Shown: positions 52,530 to 61,654, numbered from the stretch's first letter. The stretch: DNA of 64,000 nucleotides from JAABRU01 sp041390465 (GCA_041390465.1 JAWKPW010000012.1:18445-82444); one strand, 5' to 3'. Numbers and translations are program-made. The notes: generated from the sequence alone by a model not told the origin.

Positions 52530-54146
52530 TCAGTACATTCCCCATGTTCCCTCCCGGTAGTACGGGTACAGAACCGGGCTGATCTGGGTATTGATTTTTA
52601 TTTCTTCCATTTCTTTTGCATCCAGAACCCCCTTGCCGAAATGCACCATGGAAATCACCGCATCCCGGCTGAGGAAACGGGTTTCAATATCCGAACAATC
52701 TGTTTTCATAAGCATGGCTTTAAGATTTCTGTCTCCCGCATCCTCTGCTTTTACACCCAGAATCCAGCCCCATTCTCCCATGGTGGGAATCTGGTTGTGA
52801 TAAGGAAGAACCGAAAAACCCGCAGCCTCCACGGTGCGGATCAGACACAGAAAAGCCTTTCGGGAAAAATACGGGCTGGTGGCCTGGGTGACAAAAACGC
52901 CTCCCTTTGTCAGATGATGCCGCGCCAGAGTGTAAAACTCCACCGAATACACGTGCATAAGATCCGCTGAATCCGGATCCGGCAGATCCGCTATGATCAC
53001 GCCGTACAACTGAGAGGTCTCCTGTATGAACTTCACCGCATCCCGGTTGATTATCCTGACTTTGGGATCATTCATGCTTCCGCTGTTGATGCGGGTGAGC
53101 ACGGGATGTGTGCGTGCAAGATCCGTCATAACCGGATCCATATCCACAAGGGTGACTGAGCGGACATCTTTGTATTTCAGCACTTCCCGCAGCGCCAGTC
53201 CGTCTCCTCCGCCAATAATCAGAACATGCTCTGCATTGTGGGAAAGTTTCATGGCCGGATGCACCAGCGGCTCATGGTATTTTTCCTCATCAAAGGTGGA
53301 AAACTGCTGCTGACCGTTGATATAGAGCCAGTACCAGTCCTTCCACTGGGTCATGACAATTTTCTGATACGCGGTCTGCGCGGAATATATGATTTTGTCC
53401 CTGTATTTCCGCTGTTCCCCGTACAGGATAATCGGTTTTGCGAGAAAAGCCAGGCAGAGGAGAAAGAGCAGAGCCGCAGAAAACAGTGTCAGCAGAAGTT
53501 TTCTGTTTTTGATCAGAAAGAAAAAATACCGCAGAATCAGGGAAGCTGCCAGAAAATTGACCGCTCCCAGAACAATTGGCGTATAGGTCAGTCCCAGATA
53601 AGGCAGAGCCACAAAGGCAAAAACCATGCCTCCCAGCAGGGAGCCGTAATAATCCTTTTCCAGTATGCCGGAAATATTGATCCGCAGTTCCTCATATTCT
53701 CCGTTGATGCGCGTGACCAGAGGAATCTCAAAACCGATGAGGTTTCCGATGACAAAAGCCAGAAGATACACCAGCAACTGCGTATATTCGGTATATGCGG
53801 CCACACTGTAGACCAGAGCTGAGGATGCCGCGCACAGAACCGAAAGCGCAAATTCAGTGATGATGAAGGTGTCCAGCAGATTTTCATGGAAAAAGCGGCT
53901 GATACGGCTGCCGGTTCCCATGGCAAAGAGCATGAGGGACATGACAATGGTCCACTGAAAAACCGCATTGCCCGCAAGATAGGCAGCCAGGGTGGAAAGG
54001 ACAAATTCCGCAATGATTCCCGCGCATCCTGTGGCAAAAACGGCTGTTTTCAGAACAAACCCGAGCCGGGAGGTATCAGATGCACCAGCAGATGACAAAA
54101 GCTGCTCCGATATAGGAAAGTGCCTCGATATAGGCGGCTCCGACAT
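52530..54146 (-). CDS. membrane-bound spermidine-synthase-like aminopropyltransferase
   Basis: From the ATG at 54146 this encodes 538 residues: about seven membrane helices (first 250 residues; for example GIIAEFVLSTLAAYLAG and LLVYLLAFVIGNLIGFEIPL) then a soluble spermidine-synthase domain with QFSTFDEEKYHEPLVHPAM, VLIIGGGDGLALREVL and an IIADLPDPDSADLMHVYSVE active-site segment. The soluble enzyme transfers aminopropyl groups from decarboxylated SAM to putrescine-like amines. The gene overlaps the DUF350 gene by 71 bases, and with the lipoprotein gene forms a conserved-type three-gene set, implying a membrane-associated polyamine modification. The alternative ATG at 54173 has a worse ribosome site. 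Confidence 0.88.
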   Translation of the reverse strand: MSEPPISRHFPISEQLLSSAGASDTSRLGFVLKTAVFATGCAGIIAEFVLSTLAAYLAGNAVFQWTIVMSLMLFAMGTGSRISRFFHENLLDTFIITEFALSVLCAASSALVYSVAAYTEYTQLLVYLLAFVIGNLIGFEIPLVTRINGEYEELRINISGILEKDYYGSLLGGMVFAFVALPYLGLTYTPIVLGAVNFLAASLILRYFFFLIKNRKLLLTLFSAALLFLLCLAFLAKPIILYGEQRKYRDKIIYSAQTAYQKIVMTQWKDWYWLYINGQQQFSTFDEEKYHEPLVHPAMKLSHNAEHVLIIGGGDGLALREVLKYKDVRSVTLVDMDPVMTDLARTHPVLTRINSGSMNDPKVRIINRDAVKFIQETSQLYGVIIADLPDPDSADLMHVYSVEFYTLARHHLTKGGVFVTQATSPYFSRKAFLCLIRTVEAAGFSVLPYHNQIPTMGEWGWILGVKAEDAGDRNLKAMLMKTDCSDIETRFLSRDAVISMVHFGKGVLDAKEMEEIKINTQISPVLYPYYREGTWGMY

Positions 54147-54921
54147 TGGGTTTTTCCTGTCTGGCGATTTCATCTGTGAGCTTCACTGTGGGCAGCAGCA
54201 CTTTGTCTGTCAGAAAACGCACAGGAGGAAGCATAAGCAGTCCGGAAAGGGAGATGATGGCAAACTCCGGCAGATCATCCGCCCAGGAATGAAAATCCCT
54301 GGATGCCGCAAGTCCCACAATCACGCCCACAGCCACCAGTGCCCCGGCAAAACTGACCCCTGCGGCAATATTGTCCTTTTCGATTTCCTCATGGATGCTG
54401 TAGGGAACCATCAGACTGTAGACCCGTCCGGCCAGCATGAGCATAACCTGACCGATGCCCCAGAAGGCAATGGCTGTCCAGATATTGCCGCCCTCACCTG
54501 TCACAGAGCCGAAAATGACCAGTCCGGAAGCCACACAGATGCCAAAGATGACAACACCTGTTCCCGGATTCTGATCCCGAATCAGCTCCTCGCTGGTTTT
54601 GAATTTGTACAAAATGATTTTGTCACACAGCAGCCAGGAGATATTGAGAAGAATGATGGACAGAAAACCGTAAAGAAACAGATCAATGAGGTCATCAGCA
54701 ATGCCAAGTCCGGGCCCGTTGAGTGCGCCGCCAATGGCCAGCACCAGACCGAAATAATATCCGCCCACAGCAAGGGCCAGCGCGGGATTGTCCCTCTGCA
54801 CCAGTTCATGGGTCAGATCATATTCCCGGTGAATCAGACTGTTGACCACTTTGCCGATGAAGAACACAAGGTAAAAGGCTGCAATGAGAACTGCCGCTGT
54901 AAGCAGAGAATCAAGATTCAT
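54076..54921 (-). CDS. DUF350-family membrane protein
   Basis: The 281-residue protein has eight membrane segments in two related halves, as in tandem DUF350 (YjfL-like) proteins: LLTAAVLIAAFYLVFFIGKV, NPALALAVGGYYFGLVLAIG and, in the second half, DNIAAGVSFAGALVAVGVIV. Polar residues (Asp, Asn) recur inside the helices at duplicated positions. Function is unproven; members cluster with aminopropyltransferases and ATP-grasp ligases. It is translated between the lipoprotein gene and the aminopropyltransferase gene. Confidence 0.87.
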   Translation of the reverse strand: MNLDSLLTAAVLIAAFYLVFFIGKVVNSLIHREYDLTHELVQRDNPALALAVGGYYFGLVLAIGGALNGPGLGIADDLIDLFLYGFLSIILLNISWLLCDKIILYKFKTSEELIRDQNPGTGVVIFGICVASGLVIFGSVTGEGGNIWTAIAFWGIGQVMLMLAGRVYSLMVPYSIHEEIEKDNIAAGVSFAGALVAVGVIVGLAASRDFHSWADDLPEFAIISLSGLLMLPPVRFLTDKVLLPTVKLTDEIARQEKPNVGAAYIEALSYIGAAFVICWCI

Positions 54922-54936
54922 GTTTTTTTCTCCTGT

Positions 54937-55656
54937 CTATTTTCCGCTGCTCCCGGATCTGCCCCGGAAACCTGCTGTCTTTGTCCGTCCCACGCGGCTG
55001 GCCACCTTTTGTGAAAAAGAAGCTTTTTTGGCAGTTTGTTTTGCCATGCGCCGGGCAAAAAAATCCGGTTTGCTTTTCTTTGTGAAGGCTCCGTTCGTGC
55101 CGTACTGGTTTTCGGAACCGTAATAGGGGATTTTTCTGGACAGGGAATGCTTGTAACTGTCGTAGTGTCTGCGGTGTATGGGGGAATGAAGGTCAATATC
55201 CAGTTCCCCGAAAAGCGGAATTCCGGGGTTGAATCCCCAAATCTGACCGCCCAGTCCGTCACTCTGCCACTGTCCGTAACGGGGATTCCCCACATACTGA
55301 TAGACAAGCGGAACCGCAGACTCCAGAAGGTTCCCGTCCCTTCTGCCCGCGATAACCATGCCCAGGAAGTTCTCATTGGCCCGGTAAAAATTTTCCGGAA
55401 CCGTGAACCAGCCTTTGTCCACCGCCGTATCAGCCTGAACCAGCCGGTAGCGATGGGAATAGTCTTTGAAAAAATTTCCTTCTTCCTTCATATCCTCCAG
55501 AACAATGGAATAGTCCGGAACATGGGCAAGGGATCTTTGAATTTCCCTGACAGGAAGTTCCTCTCTGCCGCAGCCCCAGAAAAAAAGGGCAGTCCACAGC
55601 ACTGTGGCGGCAAAGAGCGGTCTTTTTCCTCCATGATACCTGTGAAACAAATTCAT
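54937..55656 (-). CDS. putative lipoprotein of the DUF350 operon
   Basis: From the ATG at 55656 (AGGAG 7 bases upstream) this encodes 239 residues with a hydrophobic start and lipobox-like FFWGC. The mature domain (VPENFYRANENFLGMVIAGR, AVPLVYQYVGNPRYGQWQSD) is followed by a strongly basic tail rich in Lys, Arg, Ser and Gly (about 180-239), ending RGRSGSSGK, suggesting binding to an acidic surface such as LPS or nucleic acid. No family name is recognised. It is the first gene of the operon with DUF350 and the aminopropyltransferase. Confidence 0.75.
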   Translation of the reverse strand: MNLFHRYHGGKRPLFAATVLWTALFFWGCGREELPVREIQRSLAHVPDYSIVLEDMKEEGNFFKDYSHRYRLVQADTAVDKGWFTVPENFYRANENFLGMVIAGRRDGNLLESAVPLVYQYVGNPRYGQWQSDGLGGQIWGFNPGIPLFGELDIDLHSPIHRRHYDSYKHSLSRKIPYYGSENQYGTNGAFTKKSKPDFFARRMAKQTAKKASFSQKVASRVGRTKTAGFRGRSGSSGK

Positions 55657-55876
55657 GGGCATCTCCTGTTGCATTTTTTCAAGGTGAATGCCATCAGAAA
55701 GGCTTTCCTGAAAAAGCAGTGAAATCCAGGCGGATTCCGCCTCTCAGAGGGCAGATCGGCAAATCCTTTTTTTGTATATCTTTATTTTTATCGCAATCTG
55801 CGGAAAAATGCAAGAAAGAGAAAATGTTTTTGAAAAAAACAGGAAAATGTGCAGTGCAGAATCATGGGACACTGTC

Positions 55877-56010
55877 ATACCAATTCTCCATTGATCTGAA
55901 ACACAAGTTTTTCAGAAAAACCGGATTTTTCCGAAAAATCCGGTTTTTTGAACACACGGAAACCTCTTTTTTTCCTGCTTGCAAGTATCTTTTCAATGGA
56001 GAATTGGTAT
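55877..56010. mobile_element. 134-base MITE with perfect 18-base terminal repeats
   Basis: The ends ATACCAATTCTCCATTGA and TCAATGGAGAATTGGTAT are perfect inverted repeats. The centre (55914-55949) is the GAAAAACCGGATTTTTC hairpin. TA dinucleotides at both ends fit a TA-targeting IS630/Tc1-type transposase. Decayed or partial copies lie at 785-908, 31508-31525 and 37081-37140. Confidence 0.85.
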
Positions 56011-56070
56011 CATTGGGTTAAGGGCAGAGACGCAGCTGACCTGCGGTTTGAGGCAGGTCTGTGTTTCTGC

Positions 56071-56109
56071 CCGAAAAAAATCTGAGGGTTTTCAAAACCC
56101 TCAGATTTT
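56071..56109 (-). terminator. terminator of tsaE-lysC
   Basis: AAAATCTGAGGGTTTT and AAAACCCTCAGATTTT form a perfect 16-base stem around one base. On the minus strand it is followed by seven T residues. It lies about 150 bases after the lysC stop. Confidence 0.75.
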
Positions 56110-56260
56110 GCAGCAGACTGTTTTGATCCTTCCGTTTTTGTTCATAATTCTGATTCAGAAAAGGGATGCCCCCTGTGCCCGGAAAAGAATCAGGACAGTG
56201 ATCACCGCCCCTGTTGTCAGAAGCATCAGCATTTGTTCGGAACTGAATTTTCTCACCGGA

Positions 56261-57478
56261 TTATTCTTTGTCCAGTCCGAAGGCCGTGTGCAGCGCTCGG
56301 ACGGCAAGCTCCGCGTACTTTTCCGTAATTACGCAGGAGATGTGAATCTCTGAGGTGCTGATCATGCGGATGTTGATGTTTTCCGCAGCCAGAGTGGAAA
56401 ACATCTTCACAGCCACACCCGCATGGTTTTTCATGCCCACGCCCACAACTGAAACCTTGGCAATGCCTTTGTCGCCATGAACCTCTTTGGCCCCAAGTTC
56501 TTTGGCCACCTTCTCTTCAATTTCCAGAGCCCGATCCAGATCGATTTTGGGAACCGTGAACGCGATGTCATTGGTTCCGTTTTTGGGAGCGGACTGGATA
56601 ATCATATCCACCACAATGCCGGCATCTGCAATGGGGGTCAGCACTTTGGCCGCAACCCCCGGCTGATCCGGAACGCCTTTGATGACGATCCGGGCATCGT
56701 TTTTGCTGCAGGTGATGCCGGACACCACCAGTCTTTCCATATCTGTATATTCATTGACAACCATTGTTCCCTCCTCCTCGGAAAATGATGAACGCACATG
56801 CACAGGCACGTTGAATTTTTTGGCAAACTCCACAGAGCGGATTTGCAGCACCTTGGCTCCCAGGCTGGCCATTTCCAGCATTTCGTCATAGGTGATTTTG
56901 CTCATCTTTCGGGCTTTGGCGCAGATATTGGGATCTGTGGTGTAAACCCCGTCCACATCCGTGTAGATTTCACAAACATCCGCATTGATGGCCGCAGCAA
57001 TGGCCACGGCCGATGTGTCGGATCCGCCCCGTCCCAGAGTGGTGATATTGCCTCCGGGATCCATGCCCTGGAATCCGGCCACCACAACAATTTTCCGGTT
57101 TTCCACCAGATCCTTGATCCACCTGGCCCCCACTTCATTGATACGGGCATTGCCGTACGCGCAGTCTGTGCGCACCTCAGCCTGAAAACCCATGAGGGAC
57201 TGCGCTGGATAATTCATGGAAATCAGGGTCATGGCCAGCAAAGCCGATGTGGTCTGCTCGCCTGTGGCCAGAAGAACATCCAACTCCCGTCTGTCCGGCC
57301 GTTTTGAAATTTCCTGTGCCATTCCAATGAGTTTGTCCGTAACCCCGGACATGGCGGACAGAATGACCACCACATCATTTCCCTGATCAAAGGTTCGGGC
57401 CACCCGTTTTGCCACATTCTGTATGCGCTCGATATTTGCGACCGATGTGCCGCCGTATTTCTGTACAATTAAAGCCAT
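56261..57478 (-). CDS. lysC: aspartate kinase
   Basis: The 405-residue enzyme has KYGGTSVANIERIQNVAKRV at the start, LATGEQTTSALLAMTLI, TTLGRGGSDTSAVAIAAAIN and, in the C-terminal third, two ACT domains (VKGVPDQPGVAAKVLTPIAD-like and VGVGMKNHAGVAVKMFSTLA). It phosphorylates aspartate, committing carbon to lysine, threonine and methionine. The ACT pair is the usual site of lysine or threonine feedback. Its start overlaps the tsaE stop by 10 bases, so the two genes are translationally coupled. Confidence 0.96.
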   Translation of the reverse strand: MALIVQKYGGTSVANIERIQNVAKRVARTFDQGNDVVVILSAMSGVTDKLIGMAQEISKRPDRRELDVLLATGEQTTSALLAMTLISMNYPAQSLMGFQAEVRTDCAYGNARINEVGARWIKDLVENRKIVVVAGFQGMDPGGNITTLGRGGSDTSAVAIAAAINADVCEIYTDVDGVYTTDPNICAKARKMSKITYDEMLEMASLGAKVLQIRSVEFAKKFNVPVHVRSSFSEEEGTMVVNEYTDMERLVVSGITCSKNDARIVIKGVPDQPGVAAKVLTPIADAGIVVDMIIQSAPKNGTNDIAFTVPKIDLDRALEIEEKVAKELGAKEVHGDKGIAKVSVVGVGMKNHAGVAVKMFSTLAAENINIRMISTSEIHISCVITEKYAELAVRALHTAFGLDKE

Positions 57479-57954
57479 TGCTGCTCCTTCAGTTTTTTTT
57501 CCACATCATGCAGCAGGTTCTCTTCCGAATGCCCCTTCGGATCGAATGTGATGCTGCGTATATTATCATCCAATATTTCAAGATGAATGGCAAGATAATC
57601 TTTCAGTTCCCCACTGTAAAGTCTGTCAGCCCATTCCATGACGACAACCGCATCCTCCCTGAAGATGTCATACAGGCCGATGTCCTCAAAGTCCGCATTG
57701 TTTTCCAGCCGCCAGAGATCAATATGAAAAAGGGTGCAGCGTCCCGGATATTCATGGATCAGGGTATAGGTGGGGCTGGTGACAGCATATTCTGCCGGGA
57801 CATCCAGCCCCTGCGCCAGTCCCCGGACAAACGCGGTTTTGCCGCTGCCCATTTCTCCTGTCATCGCGATCACAGTGCCGGGTTTCACGAGCCTTCCGAT
57901 GATTTCTCCCAGTGCCGAGGTCTGCTCCGGAGATTGGGTTTGTATTTGTATCAT
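57469..57954 (-). CDS. tsaE: tRNA threonylcarbamoyladenosine ATPase TsaE
   Basis: From the ATG at 57954 this encodes 161 residues with Walker A TGEMGSGKTAFVRG, the switch-like VTSPTYTLIHEYPG, FHIDLWRLEN and VVVMEWADRL motifs, all standard for TsaE (YjeE). It works with TsaB and TsaD on the t6A modification of ANN-decoding tRNAs. The upstream ATG at 57987 adds a hydrophobic run not normal for the family. Pairing with lysC is a common arrangement in this class of bacteria. Confidence 0.93.
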   Translation of the reverse strand: MIQIQTQSPEQTSALGEIIGRLVKPGTVIAMTGEMGSGKTAFVRGLAQGLDVPAEYAVTSPTYTLIHEYPGRCTLFHIDLWRLENNADFEDIGLYDIFREDAVVVMEWADRLYSGELKDYLAIHLEILDDNIRSITFDPKGHSEENLLHDVEKKLKEQQWL

Positions 57955-57987
57955 ATTCAAAATCAATCGCTTATATGTAAAAAACAA

Positions 57988-58338
57988 AGAATATCCTGTT
58001 TATTTTTGCCATTTTTATGATATTGCATGAAAAAAAACAAGCAGTTTTCTTCACAGCCCGGTATATGCCGGAAATACCCATCTGCAGGATGATATTTTTC
58101 ATCCGTCTGATGATTCTGCTGATTCTGCAAAAAGTCAAAAACTCCGTCACTCCGGAAAATGCATGAGTCAGAACCATCTGAAAATACAGGATTCCGGCTT
58201 TCAACGGAATGACAGCAAATCTGAAATTCGGACTTTTTTTCAGGTTCATCACATTTGGATAAGGGAATTTTTGGGATTCACATTTTTTTGCCATCCCTTT
58301 GGAGAAAATAATGTTATGCCACCCGGAGGACATTCAGC
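57988..58338. other. 350-base gap with GATTCCGGC repeat
   Basis: No gene is seen between tsaE and the mop promoter. A GGATTCCGGCTTTCAACGGA repeat lies at 58189-58215, the same family as at 19475 and 37316. Confidence 0.45.
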
Positions 58339-58367
58339 TTGACAAGACAAACTTTACAGCATATTCT
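58339..58367 (+). promoter_or_regulatory. candidate promoter of mop
   Basis: A perfect TTGACA (58339-58344), a 17-base spacer and TATTCT (58362-58367) precede mop by about 165 bases. A CCCGG/CCGGG hairpin (about 58479-58495) lies in the leader. No clear ModE palindrome is seen. Confidence 0.5.
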
Positions 58368-58540
58368 CCAAACATGGTTAAAATCGCTAATTTTCCGTAT
58401 GTTTTCATGCATAATTTTTTCTGAAATCCGATTTGTCTGAAAAAAACAACTTTTTTATACACAATAATTTTCGTCTGCCCGGTTTTATGCCGGGACCAGT
58501 TGGAATAAAAACATAATACTCAAAAAGTCAGGAGGAAAAC

Positions 58541-58750
58541 ATGAAGTTCAGTGCAAGAAATGTGTTTCGGGGAAAGATTGTATCTCTGAAAAAAGGGCCG
58601 GTGAATTCGGAAGTGATAATCAAGACTTCGGAAGGACTGGAAATTGTCTCCACAATAACAACCGAGTCTGCGGAACGTATGGGCTTGGCAAACGGGAGCG
58701 ATGCAACCGCCCTGATCAAGGCAACGCAGGTGATGCTTGTGTCAGAATAA
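58541..58750 (+). CDS. mop: molbindin (Mop/TOBE-domain molybdate-binding protein)
   Basis: The 69-residue protein is a single TOBE/Mop domain: MKFSARNVFRGKIVSLKKGP, VNSEVIIKTSEGLEIVSTIT and the conserved LANGSDATALIKATQVML. Mop proteins assemble as hexamers that store molybdate or tungstate in the cytoplasm. AGGAGG lies 6 bases before the ATG. It precedes modBAC by 500 bases and has its own terminator, so it can be expressed apart from the transporter. Confidence 0.93.
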   Translation: MKFSARNVFRGKIVSLKKGPVNSEVIIKTSEGLEIVSTITTESAERMGLANGSDATALIKATQVMLVSE

Positions 58751-58791
58751 AAAAACCGGAATCCGGAAGTAAGACAGATGGTTTTTTTGTT

Positions 58792-58823
58792 GCCTCCTTC
58801 CTTTCGGGAAGGAGGCTTTTTTT
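58792..58823 (+). terminator. terminator after mop
   Basis: GCCTCCTTCC and GGAAGGAGGC form a perfect 10-base stem with a five-base loop, then seven T residues. Confidence 0.92.
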
Positions 58824-59248
58824 GCTGCCCCGTCCGGAAATCCCCATAAAACAGGAGGGATTTAAAGGGAAAGTTTGGCACTCGTTTTTTCAGTGGGGGG
58901 TTCTTGCATGACAAAATATTATTATACAATATTGTTTCTTAAAATATTAAAAATTACATAAATGAAATATCCGGACAATCGGCGGAGATATGTTTTTTTG
59001 ATTCAGAAAAAAATCAGAATTGGATAATCCCCTGAATCATAAAAAAGTCAGACAGTCATCCCCGTTTTTTTTCCGCATTGGCACGGAATTTGTTTATTCT
59101 TTCACAGATTCCTGCTTTACGGCAAAGGTTCTTTATGGTATAAAATGTAAATATAATATTTTTATAACAGAAGATTACCGGATATTACCGAAAATAACCA
59201 CATCGCCTCCGGACAGGGAATGGACAAACAGCAGTATCAGGAGAAAAC
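58824..59248. other. gap before modB
   Basis: A 425-base AT-rich stretch with no gene. A TATACAAT sequence near 58924 may be a -10 element. I see no molybdenum-cofactor riboswitch core. Confidence 0.4.
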
Positions 59249-59923
59249 ATGGTTCCCGCGCAGTTGAATCTTGCACCTTTGTGGCTGACCCTGAAAGTGG
59301 CCTCTTTTGCCACGGCAGCGGCTCTTTTCGCGGGTGTGGGGCTGGGTTTTCTGCTTGCCAGAAAACAGATATGGGGACGGGACTGGCTGGATGCAATCCT
59401 GGCCCTGCCTCTGGTGCTTCCGCCCACAGTGCTGGGCTATTACCTGATTGTGCTGCTCGGACGAAGGGGCTGGATCGGTTCCTGGCTGCGGGAAAGTTTT
59501 GGCATATCCCTGATTTTCACATGGCAGGGTGCTGTGATTGCCTCTGCCATCGTCTCCCTGCCGCTGGTGTTCAAATCCGCGCGTTCCGCGTTTGAGGCAG
59601 TGGATGCAAATCTTGAAAATGCGGCCCGCACTCTGGGATCATCTGAGACAGGTGTATTTCTCAGGGTTTCCCTGCCCCTGGCATTTCCCGGCATACTGGC
59701 CGGAACCATGCTGGCCTTTGCCCGCGCCATGGGGGAATTCGGCGCAACCCTGATGGTGGCCGGAAATCTGCCCGGAAAAACCCAGACCCTTTCCATGGCC
59801 GTCTATGATGCGGTGCAGGCCGGAAATGATCAGCTTGCCACCATCCTTGTGCTGATTACCTCCTCGGTGTGCGTGCTGATTCTTTTTGCTTCAGGAAAAC
59901 TGCTGAAAAAGGATGGGATCTGA
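59249..59923 (+). CDS. modB: molybdate ABC permease ModB
   Basis: The 224-residue permease has five to six membrane segments and the ModB landmarks LALPLVLPPTVLGYYLIVLL, the EAA loop ENAARTLGSSETGVFLRVSL and ARAMGEFGATLMVAGNLPGK. It forms the inner-membrane channel for molybdate or tungstate as a homodimer with ModC. CAGGAG lies 6 bases before the ATG. modA follows after 68 bases. Confidence 0.95.
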   Translation: MVPAQLNLAPLWLTLKVASFATAAALFAGVGLGFLLARKQIWGRDWLDAILALPLVLPPTVLGYYLIVLLGRRGWIGSWLRESFGISLIFTWQGAVIASAIVSLPLVFKSARSAFEAVDANLENAARTLGSSETGVFLRVSLPLAFPGILAGTMLAFARAMGEFGATLMVAGNLPGKTQTLSMAVYDAVQAGNDQLATILVLITSSVCVLILFASGKLLKKDGI

Positions 59924-59991
59924 ATTTCCATATTTGGAGAAAAAAAACAAAACCCGGAATCCGGATTTCCGGAACGAAAAGGAGAAGACAA

Positions 59992-60753
59992 ATGAAAAAG
60001 GCAAAAGAGTTCCTGCTGGCTGTATTGGCTGTCTTTCTGATTCCCTGCCTTGCGTGCGGGGCTGAGGAAATCACTGTATCTGCTGCGGCCAGCCTGACCA
60101 ATGCCATGACAAAGGCCGGGCAGTCTTTTGAAAAAGCCAACCCGGATATAAAGGTGATATTCAATTTTGCATCTTCCGGTGCTCTGCAGCAGCAGATAAG
60201 CAACGGCGCACCTGTGGATGTGTTTGCATCCGCAGATCAGAAAACAATGGACATGCTTGAGGCGGAAAAACTGATACTGCCCCAAACCCGGAAGAATTTT
60301 GTCAAAAACACACTGGTGCTGGCTGCTCCCGCAGACGCTGCTCTGACGGTGAAATCGCCGGAGGATCTGAAGCAGAGCGGAATAAAGAAGATCGCTCTGG
60401 GAAATCCGGAAACCGTGCCTGCGGGAAGATATGCCCGTGAATCCCTGACAGGGTATGGGCTGTGGGATGTGCTGGCAGACAGATTCATTTATGCAAATTC
60501 CGTGCGACAGGTTCTGGATTATCTCATACGCGGCGAGGTGGATACAGGATTTGTCTATTCCACAGATGCGGTTGTGGGAGGTGACAGAATCAAAGTGCTG
60601 CTGGAAATGGGAAAACACAAACCCATCATCTACCCCATTGCCCTTGTGTCTGCAAGCGGAAAAAAGGAAACAGGTCTGCGTTTTACGGATTTTATCCTCA
60701 GCGATGCGGGACAGGCCGTATTTGCGGAATTCGGTTTCAGCAGGCCGGAATAG
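59992..60753 (+). CDS. modA: molybdate-binding periplasmic protein ModA
   Basis: From the ATG at 59992 (AAGGAG about 7 bases upstream) this encodes 253 residues with a signal peptide (MKKAKEFLLAVLAVFLIPCL, cleaved near CGA). The mature protein has ITVSAAASLTNAM, NFASSGALQQQISNGAPVDV, FASADQK and, later, ALGNPETVPAGRYARE and VDTGFVYSTDA, the oxyanion-binding positions of ModA. An upstream in-frame extension to 59869 has no ribosome site. It delivers molybdate to ModBC. Confidence 0.95.
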   Translation: MKKAKEFLLAVLAVFLIPCLACGAEEITVSAAASLTNAMTKAGQSFEKANPDIKVIFNFASSGALQQQISNGAPVDVFASADQKTMDMLEAEKLILPQTRKNFVKNTLVLAAPADAALTVKSPEDLKQSGIKKIALGNPETVPAGRYARESLTGYGLWDVLADRFIYANSVRQVLDYLIRGEVDTGFVYSTDAVVGGDRIKVLLEMGKHKPIIYPIALVSASGKKETGLRFTDFILSDAGQAVFAEFGFSRPE

Positions 60754-60840
60754 CAGCAGATCCGCAGACTGTTGGTTATTCAAAAAAATCAGATGGTTTT
60801 TGTGCAAAATCCTCTGTGTTCTCTGTGAAAGCTCTGTGAA

Positions 60841-60894
60841 CTCTGTGGGAAACAAAAAAACCTGTACCGTCGTGCATTTTTGTTTCCCACAGAG
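60841..60894. repeat. inverted repeat with 18-base arms between modA and modC
   Basis: CTCTGTGGGAAACAAAAA and TTTTTGTTTCCCACAGAG are perfect inverted repeats with an 18-base loop. A CTCTGTG-type tract (60806-60845) precedes it. The hairpin may protect the modBA part of the transcript or reduce modC expression. Confidence 0.75.
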
Positions 60895-60910
60895 AAAAAG
60901 AAAGTCCCTT

Positions 60911-61654
60911 ATGGAAATTCAGATCAGCATCAGAAAAAAGCTGGTGTCCCGCGGACGGCATTTCACACTGGAATCCGCTTTTGTCTCCGAAGAAAAATTC
61001 GTTGTGCTTTTCGGCCCATCAGGCTCCGGAAAAACCCTGACACTGAAAGCGGTTGCCGGACTGCTCCGGCCTGACGGAGGCAGGATTGCGGTCGGCTCCC
61101 GTGTGCTGTTTGATTCGGAAAAAAGGATTGACATGCCGGCCCGTCTTCGGGGAATCGGCTATCTGTTTCAGGATTATGCCCTGTTTCCCCATCTCAATGT
61201 GGCGGAAAATGTTGGATTTGGCCTGAAAAAACGATGGCAGTGGTGTCTTTGTGCCCAGGATCAGAAACGGGTGGAGGAATTTCTGGAAATTTTTGAAATC
61301 CTTCCCCTTGCCAAAGCCTGGCCCCGCGATCTTTCCGGAGGCCAGCGGCAGCGGGTGGCTTTGGCACGGGCTTTGATCTGCAAACCGGATCTGCTGCTTC
61401 TGGACGAACCTTTTTCCGCTCTGGATCCCCTGCTCCGGGGAAGACTGCGAAACGGACTGCTGGAAATTCAGTCCCGGTTTCAGGTTCCTGTGATTATGAT
61501 CACCCATGATCCGGAAGACATTGACGCATTTGCCGAAACTCTGGTTGTATATGAAACCGGTCAGGTGCGCCATATTTCCCCTTTTTACAGACAGACAAAA
61601 AAGGACATCCCCGCAGAATGCTTTCTGCAAAACCTGCGCAACTGTCCGGCCTGA
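60911..61654 (+). CDS. modC: molybdate ABC ATPase ModC
   Basis: From the ATG at 60911 this encodes 247 residues with Walker A GPSGSGKT, Q-loop YLFQDYALFPHLNVAENVGF, signature LSGGQRQRVALARAL, Walker B LLLLDEPFSALD and H-loop ITHD. The C-terminal TOBE (Mop) domain found in E. coli ModC is absent: the protein ends soon after the ATPase core. The separate mop gene may supply that molybdate-sensing function in trans. The repeat-filled gap before it implies a weak or separate ribosome site. Confidence 0.92.
   Translation: MEIQISIRKKLVSRGRHFTLESAFVSEEKFVVLFGPSGSGKTLTLKAVAGLLRPDGGRIAVGSRVLFDSEKRIDMPARLRGIGYLFQDYALFPHLNVAENVGFGLKKRWQWCLCAQDQKRVEEFLEIFEILPLAKAWPRDLSGGQRQRVALARALICKPDLLLLDEPFSALDPLLRGRLRNGLLEIQSRFQVPVIMITHDPEDIDAFAETLVVYETGQVRHISPFYRQTKKDIPAECFLQNLRNCPA

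Noticed and set aside
56155..56258. A short membrane peptide gene downstream of lysC
   Set aside because: Close reading shows an in-frame stop after 13 codons, so no gene is supported.
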